Translations under genes and position numbers: made by a program | Notes under the pieces: model-generated | What the model was told of the DNA's origin: nothing | Seen by the model: only the letters and a program-made list of their open reading frames with translations | Database searches by the model: none | Assembly: GCA_048498035.1 (NCBI GenBank) | Contig: JBEHYT010000018.1 | Span: 1 to 64,000 of the forward strand | Direction: 5' to 3' | DNA: 64,000 nucleotides | Source of the DNA: CADEDV01 sp048498035 | GTDB lineage: Bacteria > Bacteroidota > Bacteroidia > Chitinophagales > Chitinophagaceae | Part shown: piece by piece, positions 32,448 through 40,797 of the stretch | How positions within the stretch are numbered: the first letter of the stretch is position 1 | Layout: each line of letters begins with the position of its first letter

Positions 32448-33403
32448 TCAACCGTAAGGTCAAATGTAACGGGTTGGGTAAGCGTAAAGAAAATAGGTAC
32501 ACCAGCCATTTTTCCCGCTTTCCATTTCCCGCTGGAAAGCATCACTACACGAACTGCTTCCTGGACTAATTTTTTATGAAGGCCATCCGGGTTCAAAACA
32601 TCCGTTTTGATGATCTGCCCATGATCGTCAAGAGTAAAAACCACGCGCACTTCCTGTCGCACATGTTTCTCGCCCCTGGGCACTTTAATATATTTCATTA
32701 CCTCTTTGTCGATGTTAACTGCAACAAACCGGTTAAAGCCTTGCGCTCCCTTAAATTCGGGCGGCGTGGTAATGGATGAGTATTCAAAATGACGAACGGG
32801 TAAATCGGGCAAGTGAAAAACCTCCGGAGCGATTTTCCCGGGCTGCACTTTAACACCTTCATAGGTTGCAATATAAGTGGGCGTTTCATCGTAGCCAGAC
32901 AGGTAGGCAGCGTGCGTGGCATTAGTGTACACATCAATATGGTCCATTGTATTTACCGCATTCTGCGCCGGGTCCAGGTATAGGTCTGGTGCGTAATAGT
33001 ACATCTGCAGATGGTCCGCCGTTTTTAACGCCACGGAATTGCAGTTATAGCCTGCTACCTGCTTCTTTTCTTTGCCTGGGATTACTTTTGGGATGGCGCT
33101 GGTATCTTCGGAATAGTCGCGGTAGAAAAGCGTGTCAATTCCTTTTAAAACAAAATACCAACGCTTTTCTGCGGGAACGTAATATTCAGTGGCCGGACCG
33201 CTTTCCCGTTTGTATTTGCCATCCTGGATGGTAAGGGTCATCGTTTCGCCAAGCGCCATAGCCCGCCTGAAGCTGATATCCGCAATACCCTGTACACGGG
33301 ATTTTACGTCTATTTTGTACTGGATAATGCCCTCAAACGGAGTTTGGCTGTAAAGTTGTGCTGCTGTAAAAACCAGCGCCATGGCCGTTGACAAATATTT
33401 CAT
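32444..33403 (-). CDS. Exported GLPGLI/DUF4412-like protein fused to a TonB C-terminal domain
   Basis: A 319-residue protein with a signal peptide (about 1-19). Residues 22-205 look like the GLPGLI/DUF4412 beta-rich fold (FEGIIQYKIDV, GKYKRESG, KKQVAGYNCNSVALK). Residues about 225-318 match the TonB C-terminal fold (VRQEVRVVFTLDDHGQIIKTDVLNPDG then VVMLSSGKWKAGKMAGVPIFFTLTQPVTF). It has no N-terminal membrane anchor or Pro-rich spacer, so it is not an energy-transducing TonB. A periplasmic partner or structural role is possible. It is divergent from the DUF6263 lipoprotein gene. Confidence 0.8.
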   Translation of the reverse strand: MKYLSTAMALVFTAAQLYSQTPFEGIIQYKIDVKSRVQGIADISFRRAMALGETMTLTIQDGKYKRESGPATEYYVPAEKRWYFVLKGIDTLFYRDYSEDTSAIPKVIPGKEKKQVAGYNCNSVALKTADHLQMYYYAPDLYLDPAQNAVNTMDHIDVYTNATHAAYLSGYDETPTYIATYEGVKVQPGKIAPEVFHLPDLPVRHFEYSSITTPPEFKGAQGFNRFVAVNIDKEVMKYIKVPRGEKHVRQEVRVVFTLDDHGQIIKTDVLNPDGLHKKLVQEAVRVVMLSSGKWKAGKMAGVPIFFTLTQPVTFDLTVE

Positions 33404-33450
33404 TGCGTTAAGATACTATTTGTATCTTGAACCGGTAAATCACACCAACT

Positions 33451-34335
33451 ATGCAAATAAAAACAATGCTGAAGCTGGCAGCCTTTTCCAGTTTTGTTCT
33501 TTTTATGGCCGCCTGCTCCAACAAAAAATCAGGTGAAGCTTATGCTTTAAAAATGAAACTCGCGCCTGGCGATCATTTTGTTCAAAATGCTGAACTTACC
33601 ATGACACTTGATATGGAGGCAGCCGGACAAAAAGTTAAGATGAATATGAATACCAATACCGGGGCTGACTTTGACGTGCTGGGAGACTCTGCCGGAATGA
33701 AAAAGGTGCAGATGAAGTATACGAAAATGGATATGAACATGGACATGGATGTGCCCGGCGCCAATTCTGACGAAATGAATGAACGTATGAAAGACGTGGC
33801 TGACGCAATGGTTAATAAGACAATTACATTATTGCTGGATAAAGACAACAAGATTGTGGAAAGCGAAGGCCTGGTAGAGTTGATGTCGGCAGATCCTAAT
33901 ATGAGTGATGTGCAACGCGAGGTTGTTAGCAAAATGTTTGATAAGGATCAACTCAACCAATCGTTTGGCCAGATGTTCCAGATGTATCCCGACAAACCCG
34001 TGCAGGTAGGTGATTCCTGGGTAAAAAATCTCGATCTGGCTATGGGTGGAATAAAAATGAAGTCAAAAGTTACCTATGAGCTCAAGAGTGTGGATGGCAA
34101 TACCGCATCCATTGGAATAAAAGGAGCGATTGATGGAGAAGGATCCATGAATAGCGCCGGTACTGATATGAAGATGTCTATGAAAGGATCCCAGGATGGG
34201 CAAACAAAAGTTGACCTGCAAACAGGGTATATGCAGTCTGCCGATCTGAACGGAGATATTAAAGCCACTGCGAACGCTGCGGGGATGAAAATTCCGATGA
34301 CGATAAAAATGAAAGTAAAAACAAGCGGAAAATAA
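33451..34335 (+). CDS. DUF6263-like Met-rich lipoprotein
   Basis: A 294-residue lipoprotein with lipobox MAAC (Cys22). The mature protein is rich in Met (about one in ten) and Lys/Asp, with repeated alternating patterns such as KMDMNMDMDV and MKMKSKVTYELKSVDG. It looks like a large beta-sheet clam or barrel fold of DUF6263 type. Function is unknown. The Met content could reflect surface or copper exposure, but the spacing does not match known Met-rich copper sites. Confidence 0.78.
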   Translation: MQIKTMLKLAAFSSFVLFMAACSNKKSGEAYALKMKLAPGDHFVQNAELTMTLDMEAAGQKVKMNMNTNTGADFDVLGDSAGMKKVQMKYTKMDMNMDMDVPGANSDEMNERMKDVADAMVNKTITLLLDKDNKIVESEGLVELMSADPNMSDVQREVVSKMFDKDQLNQSFGQMFQMYPDKPVQVGDSWVKNLDLAMGGIKMKSKVTYELKSVDGNTASIGIKGAIDGEGSMNSAGTDMKMSMKGSQDGQTKVDLQTGYMQSADLNGDIKATANAAGMKIPMTIKMKVKTSGK

Positions 34336-34360
34336 CAACTGACCAATTGCTTATAAAACA

Positions 34361-34386
34361 AATCCCGCCAACTGGCGGGATTTTAT
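34361..34386. terminator. Terminator between convergent genes
   Basis: AATCCCGCC pairs with GGCGGGATT around AACT and is followed by TTATTTTG. It ends the DUF6263 gene and faces topA. Confidence 0.88.
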
Positions 34387-34405
34387 TTTGCTATTTGTTA
34401 CCAAT

Positions 34406-37000
34406 TTATTTCTTCTTCTTTGGCGCGGCTTTTTTTGGAGCCGCCTTTTTTGTGGCGGTTTTCTTTGCCGCCTTTTTCGCGGGCGCTTTCTTTTCCTTTT
34501 TTGCAAATGCACCCGGTATTTCTGCTTCAATGGCCTGCTTCACCTCGTCAAGCGTAAATGCTGCCGCTTCTTCGGCGGTATACCGGCTGTCGTCTTTTTT
34601 CCGGGGAAATTTCACCATCTTTTTATTGAAACGGATAAAAGGCCCCCAACGACCGTTTTCAATCGCAATCTTTTCATCAGCCCAGCGCTGGATGAAACGG
34701 TTTGCTTCTTTCTTCACTTTCGCATCAATCAATTCATCCATTTCAGCCTGCGTCAGCTGGTCAAAATTATATCGTTTCGGCACATTGATAAACATGCCAT
34801 CCCATTTAATATAAGGGCCAAAACGTCCTTTTCCCTTGGTAATAGGCTTGTCATCATAAAACCCAACGGGCGCGTCTGCCGTTTTCTTTTCTTCAATCAG
34901 CGAAATCGCTTTTTCAAGATCAACGGAAGACAGATCAGTGCCGCGGGGTATTGAGATATATTCTTCACCCCATTTTACATAAGGGCCAAAACGGCCAACA
35001 TTCACCGAAATATCTTTTCCTTCATACTGGCCAAATGTGCCCTGGATGCGGAAAAGTTCCATCGCTTCATCAAAGCTGATTGTTTCAATGCTTTGACCGG
35101 TTGGGATTTTGGCGAAACGTGGTTTTTCCTCATCATCTGCACTTCCAATCTGCACCATGGGGCCATACCGACCCATACGTGCCACTACCGGCTTCCCGGA
35201 TTCAGGATCAGTGCCCAGTTCACGTTCTCCTTTGATGCGCTCCGCAGTTTCAATGGTATTGTCTACATCCTTTTTAAAGGGACTGTAAAACTCGTCGATC
35301 ATCTTGTTCCACTTCATCTTCCCTTCTGCAACATCGTCAAACTCTTCTTCAATACGGGCGGTGAAGCTGTAATCCATGATATCATCAAAATACTGCTTCA
35401 GGAAGTCTGTTACCACCAGTCCAAGATCCGATGGAAAAAGCTTTGACTTTTCTGCGCCTGTATTTTCCTGGGCGGCTTGTTGTTTCACTTTATTATCGCT
35501 CAGCACAAACACCCGGTATTCCCGCATCGTACCTTCTTTATCACGTTTTTCGACGTAACCGCGTTTGAGAATGGTAGAAATAGTAGGAGCGTAGGTAGAA
35601 GGTCGGCCGATGCCAAGCTCTTCCAGCTTTTTCACCAGCGATGCTTCCGTGTAGCGGGGTTGTGGTCTGCTGAATCGCTCGGTCGCCTTCATTTCGCGCA
35701 GCGGCAAGTCCTGGCCAACGGTAAGCGGTGGCAACATGCCTTCCTGGTTGTCGTCTTCCATTTCATCTTCGTCCTTATCCTCACGGTACACTTTCAGGAA
35801 TCCGTCAAATTTCAAAACTTCACCGGTAGCGGTAAGTTCTTCTTTATTGGTAGATACCTGGATTTTCGCTGTTGTTTTTTCGAGTTCAGCATCTGCCATC
35901 TGGCTGGCCATTGTCCGTTTCCAGATCAACTCATACAGCCGCGCCCATTCCGGTTCTACCACGGTGGCATTGCTCATATAAGTGGGACGTATTGCTTCGT
36001 GCGCTTCCTGCGCGCTCTCGTTTTTGTTTTTGTATTTCCGGAATTGATGATACTGCTCACCATACATGCTTTTTACCGTATTGGTAATATCTCCAAGCGC
36101 TGTGTTACTCAGGTTCACACTATCTGTACGCATGTAGGTGATATGCCCGTTTTCATACAACCGCTGTGCAATCTGCATGGTACGCGCAACGCCATAGCCC
36201 AGTTTCCTGGATGCTTCCTGTTGCAGCGTGGAAGTGGTAAATGGAGGTGCCGGGGAACGTTTTCCAGGTTTTACCTGGATATCGGTAACCGCATAGTTAG
36301 CGCCTACACATTGTTGTAAAAACTGCTCAGCATCTTCTGCGCTGCTTTGTTTTTTGCCTTCGGCAACAAAGGATACATTTTTACCGCCCAGGTCTTTGGC
36401 GGTAAATATCGCTTCAATTTTAAAATGACTAACAGGTGTAAAGGCATTGATCTCGCGTTCGCGTTCGGCAATCAGCCGTACCGCCACGCTTTGTACGCGG
36501 CCGGCGCTAAGGTTGTTGCGCATGCTCATTTTGCGCCAGAGCACCGGGCTCAGTTCAAACCCCACAATGCGGTCCAGGATCCGTCGCGCCTGCTGCGCCA
36601 TTACGAGGTTCATATCCAGCTTGCGCGGATTTTCTACCGCTTCTTTAATTGCTGGTTTTGTAATTTCATGAAAAACAATGCGTTTGGTGGTCCGGGGGTC
36701 TAATCCCAACACCTCGCAAAGGTGCCAGCTAATGGCTTCACCTTCACGGTCCTCATCCGTTGCCAACCATACTTCCTGGCTTTTGCTGGCCAGTTTTTTC
36801 AACTCGCTCACCACTTTTTCCTTGTCCTCCGGGACAATATACCGGGGTTCAAATCCTTTTTCCACATCAATGCCCATCCCCGCCTTTTCCAGGTCGCGGA
36901 TATGGCCAAAACAGCTCTTCACCTGGAAGTCTGATCCAAGAATCTTTTCAATCGTCTTCGCTTTCGCAGGGCTCTCTACAATCAACAGGTTTTTCGCCAT
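34406..37000 (-). CDS. topA: DNA topoisomerase I
   Basis: Type IA enzyme that relaxes negative supercoils. The 864-residue protein has the TOPRIM domain (E9 in VESPAKAKT; DEDREGE at 82-88) and catalytic Tyr289 (ITYMRTDS). The C-terminal part lacks the Cys4 zinc fingers of the E. coli enzyme. In their place are at least three Topo_C_Rpt-type repeats (GPYVKWGEEYISIP, GPYIKWDGMFINVP, GPFIRFNKKMVKFP), followed by a 30-residue Lys/Ala tail like histone H1 (KKAAPKKAAPKKKK), likely to aid DNA binding. Its promoter lies in the 160 bases shared with the upstream hydrolase gene. Confidence 0.96.
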   Translation of the reverse strand: MAKNLLIVESPAKAKTIEKILGSDFQVKSCFGHIRDLEKAGMGIDVEKGFEPRYIVPEDKEKVVSELKKLASKSQEVWLATDEDREGEAISWHLCEVLGLDPRTTKRIVFHEITKPAIKEAVENPRKLDMNLVMAQQARRILDRIVGFELSPVLWRKMSMRNNLSAGRVQSVAVRLIAEREREINAFTPVSHFKIEAIFTAKDLGGKNVSFVAEGKKQSSAEDAEQFLQQCVGANYAVTDIQVKPGKRSPAPPFTTSTLQQEASRKLGYGVARTMQIAQRLYENGHITYMRTDSVNLSNTALGDITNTVKSMYGEQYHQFRKYKNKNESAQEAHEAIRPTYMSNATVVEPEWARLYELIWKRTMASQMADAELEKTTAKIQVSTNKEELTATGEVLKFDGFLKVYREDKDEDEMEDDNQEGMLPPLTVGQDLPLREMKATERFSRPQPRYTEASLVKKLEELGIGRPSTYAPTISTILKRGYVEKRDKEGTMREYRVFVLSDNKVKQQAAQENTGAEKSKLFPSDLGLVVTDFLKQYFDDIMDYSFTARIEEEFDDVAEGKMKWNKMIDEFYSPFKKDVDNTIETAERIKGERELGTDPESGKPVVARMGRYGPMVQIGSADDEEKPRFAKIPTGQSIETISFDEAMELFRIQGTFGQYEGKDISVNVGRFGPYVKWGEEYISIPRGTDLSSVDLEKAISLIEEKKTADAPVGFYDDKPITKGKGRFGPYIKWDGMFINVPKRYNFDQLTQAEMDELIDAKVKKEANRFIQRWADEKIAIENGRWGPFIRFNKKMVKFPRKKDDSRYTAEEAAAFTLDEVKQAIEAEIPGAFAKKEKKAPAKKAAKKTATKKAAPKKAAPKKKK

Positions 37001-37162
37001 AGTGATACCTTATTATAATACAAAAACCGCTTTACAGCGGCTGCAAGTTAGAACAAGAATAGCGATTTTTTTTCGAAAAGGTCAAACCTCGTTTGCCGGA
37101 ACCGGCGAAAACGGTCTAAAAATCAATTTTTTAGATACCATTATTTTTTGCGTTTTTGACCG

Positions 37163-37873
37163 TTAGCGCTGCTCATCCGCTAATTGCACCCGGATCAAAT
37201 CCGCCACTCCCATCGCCCAACGGGCATACTCCCGCGCAGATGGATGGAGCCCGTCCCCGGCCACCAATCCGGGGTCTTTTCCGGCCTCACGCGTCCACCC
37301 GGTAATGTCAAGGTAGTGCACCTGGTACTGCTGACTAATTTTCCGGTTTATTGCATTAAAGGCATCTATTTCACGGGCAATTGCGTCGCGGTCGCGATCA
37401 GCCGCAAAAGGAGTTACACCCCAATCCGGTATCGACAGCACAATCACATGCTCCTTTTTACCCGCTGCAAAATCAATTGATTGTTTCAACAGACCTTCAA
37501 ACTGAACTGCATATTCTTGGGCCGAACGGCCGCGATACTGGTTATTTACTCCAATCAACAGCGTTACAAAATCATAAGTGCCCAGGTGTGTTGTATTCCG
37601 AATACCCGCTTCCAGTTCATCGGTTGTCCAACCCGTGCGCGCAATGATCTCTGCCGGATGAAAAGCAATGCCCTGCCCACGTAACTGTTGCACCAGTTGA
37701 TGCGGGAAGTTTTCAAACGAAGGAATGGCTTCACCAATAGTGTAGGAATCACCAAGGGCAAGCAGGTTATAGCTGCTGTCTGAATAAGTTGTGTTGGACC
37801 GGGTAAACATGTGCGCGGATGGTTTTGACGCAGTGAAAATAAGCAGAACGGCAGCGAAAAAAACTGTTTTCAT
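37163..37873 (-). CDS. SGNH/GDSL hydrolase
   Basis: A 236-residue exported esterase or lipase-like protein. After a signal peptide (about 1-20) the four SGNH blocks are visible: GDSYTIGE (catalytic Ser), a Gly in ARTGWTTDEL, GVNNQY (Asn), and GDGLHPSAREYARWA (Asp/His). Substrate is unknown; acyl or acetyl esters of sugars or lipids are typical. Its ATG overlaps the stop of the upstream alpha/beta hydrolase by four bases, so the two are translationally coupled. Confidence 0.9.
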   Translation of the reverse strand: MKTVFFAAVLLIFTASKPSAHMFTRSNTTYSDSSYNLLALGDSYTIGEAIPSFENFPHQLVQQLRGQGIAFHPAEIIARTGWTTDELEAGIRNTTHLGTYDFVTLLIGVNNQYRGRSAQEYAVQFEGLLKQSIDFAAGKKEHVIVLSIPDWGVTPFAADRDRDAIAREIDAFNAINRKISQQYQVHYLDITGWTREAGKDPGLVAGDGLHPSAREYARWAMGVADLIRVQLADEQR

Positions 37874-38712
37874 AGAAATTCAAGGATCGCTTTTGTCACT
37901 TTGTTGTCGCGGTAAATGCGACTATGACCGAGTCCGCTGGTATATACGAATTTGATGTTTGGATAGTTTTCCTGTTCAACGGCTTTAACATCGGCAACAG
38001 GAGTTACATCATCATCTTCATCATGAAACCAGCATACGCTTGCACGAATATGTCGCATCGCCCGTTTGATAGAATACCACTGGGAACTAACGCCACCGGC
38101 CTGAACAATTACGGTTTCAAATTCGCGCCGTACGGCGCTATCCAGCTTTAAGATCCTGAAAAAACTGTCGATGGCACTTTCGGTTTCTGTAGCAGGCGCC
38201 ACCAGCACAAGCCTGTAGGCATCGGTATGAGAGATTTCCTCCAGCGCCAGGCTCACGGCAAGTCCGCCAAATGAATGTGCCATATAGCTTTCTACCGGCC
38301 CGTATTGTTTATGAATTTCGCGGATCAGATCCCTGTAAATGGGCGCGGTAATAGTGGCGCCACTGCTTCTGCCGTGCGCAGGTGCATCAAACGCCAGTAC
38401 TTCATAGCCTTTGTTGATCAACGGTTGCACGTACCTGTCGAAATTGGTAACCGACGATTCAAATCCATGAATGATCAACACTTTCCGGGGTGAGCCCGCA
38501 TTCCATTGCCATCCCTGGACAGAATAACCGGCAAATGACAGCCGAATGGAATCTGCTTTTTCAAATACCGGCGGCAGTGGCTTGCGAAGTCGCTTCTGCG
38601 GTGTGCAAAACAGTTGAAAGGCGGCCCTGGCCGCTTTCTTTTTGGAGAGCAGGGAAAGAAATTTGAATTTTGTCCTGATATACGCCAGCGCCAGTCTTTG
38701 TGCAACAGTCAT
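37870..38712 (-). CDS. Alpha/beta hydrolase
   Basis: A 280-residue cytoplasmic hydrolase. Oxyanion strand VLIIHGFESS, nucleophile elbow AHSFGG, an acidic residue in CWFHDEDDDVTP, and catalytic His in GLGHSRIYRD. I chose the ATG at 38712 because a TAATTTTG promoter box (38737-38730) lies just upstream; the longer reading frame would run into the divergent gene. It is coupled to the SGNH hydrolase. Substrate unknown. Confidence 0.87.
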   Translation of the reverse strand: MTVAQRLALAYIRTKFKFLSLLSKKKAARAAFQLFCTPQKRLRKPLPPVFEKADSIRLSFAGYSVQGWQWNAGSPRKVLIIHGFESSVTNFDRYVQPLINKGYEVLAFDAPAHGRSSGATITAPIYRDLIREIHKQYGPVESYMAHSFGGLAVSLALEEISHTDAYRLVLVAPATETESAIDSFFRILKLDSAVRREFETVIVQAGGVSSQWYSIKRAMRHIRASVCWFHDEDDDVTPVADVKAVEQENYPNIKFVYTSGLGHSRIYRDNKVTKAILEFL

Positions 38713-38729
38713 TTTAAAAATGTGTATGT

Positions 38730-38737
38730 CAAAATTA
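38730..38737 (-). promoter_or_regulatory. Candidate -7 box of the alpha/beta hydrolase operon
   Basis: Minus-strand TAATTTTG, exact TAnnTTTG match, ending 17 bases before the ATG at 38712 and lying within the 5' region of the divergent gene. Confidence 0.5.
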
Positions 38738-38740
38738 AGC

Positions 38741-39502
38741 ATGGATATCGTAATCATCGGTTCGGGAAATGTAGCTGCCATTCTGGGGCGTAAATTTCGG
38801 GCCGCAGGCCATCGTATCGTGCAGGTGTACAGCAGGAATACGAATGCGGCCAGTGCGCTTGCCTATGAGTGGGATACAGAGTCGGCCAATTATAAAAGCG
38901 TGATCAATAAAACGGCCGATTTATACCTGCTGGCCGTGTCTGACGATGCAATTGCAGAAGTGGCAGATAGTCTTGAGCTTCCTGGCAAAGTGGTGGCACA
39001 TACGGCTGCTTCAGTTCCTAAGGAAGTGCTGCGTAAGGTTAGCAAGCATTATGGTGTTTTTTACCCGCTGCAAACACTGCGCAAGGAAATGGACCATCTT
39101 CCTACCGTCCCGGTGTTTATTGATGGCAGTGATGAAAGCACGCGGCGAAAGCTGGAGTTGCTGGCTCAATCCATCACCACGCAGCAGGTTGTGGAAGCGG
39201 GTGATGAAGCGCGGTTGAAACTGCATATCGCTGCCGTGCTGGTGAGTAATTTCGTAAACTACCTGTATGTGCTGGCAGAAACATATTGTAAAAAGGAAGG
39301 CATTAACTTCAAACAATTATTGCCATTGATTGAAGAAACAGCGTTAAAAATAAAAACGATGCCGCCCCACCTGGCTCAAACCGGGCCTGCCTTGCGACAT
39401 GATGCGGAAACGATCCAGAAACATCTTGCACTGCTGGCAGACCATCCTGATCTGCTTCCCATTTATCGGCTTTTTACCGAACAAATTGGCAAAATGCATT
39501 GA
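38741..39502 (+). CDS. Rossmann-like/DUF2520 protein
   Basis: A 253-residue protein with an N-terminal Rossmann domain (MDIVIIGSGNVAAILGRKF) and the C-terminal DUF2520 helical domain (HIAAVLVSNFVNYLYVLAE). It resembles NADP-dependent 6-phosphogluconate/F420 oxidoreductase folds and ketopantoate reductase relatives; the true substrate is not known. In-frame ATGs exist at 38720 and 38726; I prefer 38741, which begins directly at the first strand. Confidence 0.87.
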   Translation: MDIVIIGSGNVAAILGRKFRAAGHRIVQVYSRNTNAASALAYEWDTESANYKSVINKTADLYLLAVSDDAIAEVADSLELPGKVVAHTAASVPKEVLRKVSKHYGVFYPLQTLRKEMDHLPTVPVFIDGSDESTRRKLELLAQSITTQQVVEAGDEARLKLHIAAVLVSNFVNYLYVLAETYCKKEGINFKQLLPLIEETALKIKTMPPHLAQTGPALRHDAETIQKHLALLADHPDLLPIYRLFTEQIGKMH

Positions 39503-39549
39503 TAACCCGTTATTTCCCGAACAAGTAAACGGTTTACATGTTTTTCAAA

Positions 39550-39557
39550 TACCTTTG
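39550..39557 (+). promoter_or_regulatory. Candidate -7 promoter box of the fdx-iscX operon
   Basis: TACCTTTG, exact TAnnTTTG match, about 40 bases before the fdx ATG. Confidence 0.5.
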
Positions 39558-39598
39558 CACCCCGGATATGGGGAGTAGGATAAACGAAAAACGGAACG

Positions 39599-39934
39599 AT
39601 GTACACGATCAAATTTAAATTTGAACAGAAAGATTTACAACCAGTTACGCTTGAAAATGTGAAACCCGGGCAAACCCTGCTCGAATTGGCGCTGACCAAC
39701 GACATTGAGCTGCATCACAATTGCGGCGGCGTATGTGCCTGCACCACCTGCCATCTTTATGTTGAAAAAGGGATGGAACATATCGATGAATTGAGCGACA
39801 GGGAAGAAGATTTCATCGATCGTGCAGTAAATCCACGGCTCAACTCACGCCTCGGTTGCCAGTCGCTCCTGCTGGATGGCAGCGGCGAAGTTGAAGTGTT
39901 GTTGCCAGACCAAAGCCAGTTCCTGGGCGAATAA
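39599..39934 (+). CDS. fdx: Adrenodoxin-type [2Fe-2S] ferredoxin
   Basis: A 111-residue electron carrier of the ISC ferredoxin type. Cluster ligands C42, C48 and C51 (CGGVCACTTC) and C87 (GCQ) follow the adrenodoxin spacing C-x5-C-x2-C...C, with one extra Cys46. The acidic helix after the third ligand (HIDELSDREEDF) matches proteins that serve Fe-S cluster assembly. An IscX gene follows after 31 bases. Confidence 0.93.
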   Translation: MYTIKFKFEQKDLQPVTLENVKPGQTLLELALTNDIELHHNCGGVCACTTCHLYVEKGMEHIDELSDREEDFIDRAVNPRLNSRLGCQSLLLDGSGEVEVLLPDQSQFLGE

Positions 39935-39965
39935 TTATCATTTTCCACGTTTTAATAAATCATAT

Positions 39966-40205
39966 ATGTCGCATTTTGAACCGCCAATCCATTGGAATGA
40001 TCATGAAGACATTGCGCTTAAATTATACGAGCGCTTTGGCGATGATTTTGGAGAAGGAAAAATCTACCGGATTCGTTTCACCGATCTGTTGGAGTGGGTG
40101 CTTCAAATTCCTGGATTTGAAGGTACGCGGGAGCAAAGTACAGAAGGCCACCTGGAGATGATCCAGAGCGCCTGGGTATACGAGTGGAGAGACAACCAGA
40201 AATAA
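39966..40205 (+). CDS. iscX: IscX (Fe-S cluster assembly regulator)
   Basis: A 79-residue acidic protein. The IscX pattern is clear: IHWNDHEDIALKLYERFGDDF, then RFTDLLEWVLQIPGF, then a helix LEMIQSAWVYEW. IscX binds IscS and modulates cluster assembly and can bind iron. Its position after a ferredoxin matches the end of the proteobacterial isc operon, but iscS, iscU, hscA and hscB are absent here. The start is the ATG at 39966. Confidence 0.92.
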   Translation: MSHFEPPIHWNDHEDIALKLYERFGDDFGEGKIYRIRFTDLLEWVLQIPGFEGTREQSTEGHLEMIQSAWVYEWRDNQK

Positions 40206-40238
40206 GGTTTTACATTCATCACGAGCCAATCCGATAAT

Positions 40239-40757
40239 ATGCTGTTGCAACGCTTTCAAAAAATAAATACTTTTTTCTTTGATGTGGACGGCGTACTCAC
40301 AGACGGCTCTGTGCTGGTGCTGGAAAATGGGTTGCAGGCAAGGCGTATGAGCATCAAAGACGGGTTTGCACTGCAAATGGCTATCAGAAATGGCTATGGG
40401 GTGGTGATTATTTCCGGTGCAGAATCGCCGCAGGTGCAGGTACGACTCGAGAAATTGGGTATCCGGCATATTTTTATGGGTGTGCTGGACAAACGTGCGC
40501 TGGTGGAAAAATTCCAGGCAGAAAATAAACTGCTGCCGGAACAATGCCTGTTTATGGGCGATGACCTGCCCGACCTGGCGGCTATGCGCGCAGTAGGGAT
40601 GGCCTGCTGCCCGGCAGATGCGGTGCAGGAGGTAAAGGCGGCGGCCGACTATGTGTCTCCGGTTGCAGGTGGAAATGCATGCGCACGTGAAGTGATTGAA
40701 AAAGTGCTTAAGCTGAACAATCACTGGAACTTCGAAACAGCGATTGCATCGCGCTAG
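40239..40757 (+). CDS. kdsC: KdsC-like HAD phosphatase (KDO-8-phosphate phosphatase)
   Basis: A 172-residue HAD-IIIC hydrolase without cap domain. Motif I DVDGVLTDG (nucleophile Asp), motif II IISG, motif IV GDDLPDL. The pattern SIKDGFALQMAIRNGY matches KdsC, which makes KDO for lipopolysaccharide. No kdsA or kdsB gene is adjacent. It precedes a UbiA-type prenyltransferase gene in the same direction. Confidence 0.9.
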   Translation: MLLQRFQKINTFFFDVDGVLTDGSVLVLENGLQARRMSIKDGFALQMAIRNGYGVVIISGAESPQVQVRLEKLGIRHIFMGVLDKRALVEKFQAENKLLPEQCLFMGDDLPDLAAMRAVGMACCPADAVQEVKAAADYVSPVAGGNACAREVIEKVLKLNNHWNFETAIASR

Positions 40758-40797
40758 CAGACGTAATTTCTTTCCTAACTTTCAGCAAATTTTTTTC

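Noticed and set aside
35477..36319. 280-codon plus-strand frame opposite topA
   Set aside because: Antisense to a clear topoisomerase gene; composition is Phe/His/Arg-rich and shows no family.
40023..40724. 233-codon minus-strand frame across iscX and kdsC
   Set aside because: Crosses two real genes on the other strand; His/Cys-rich shadow composition.
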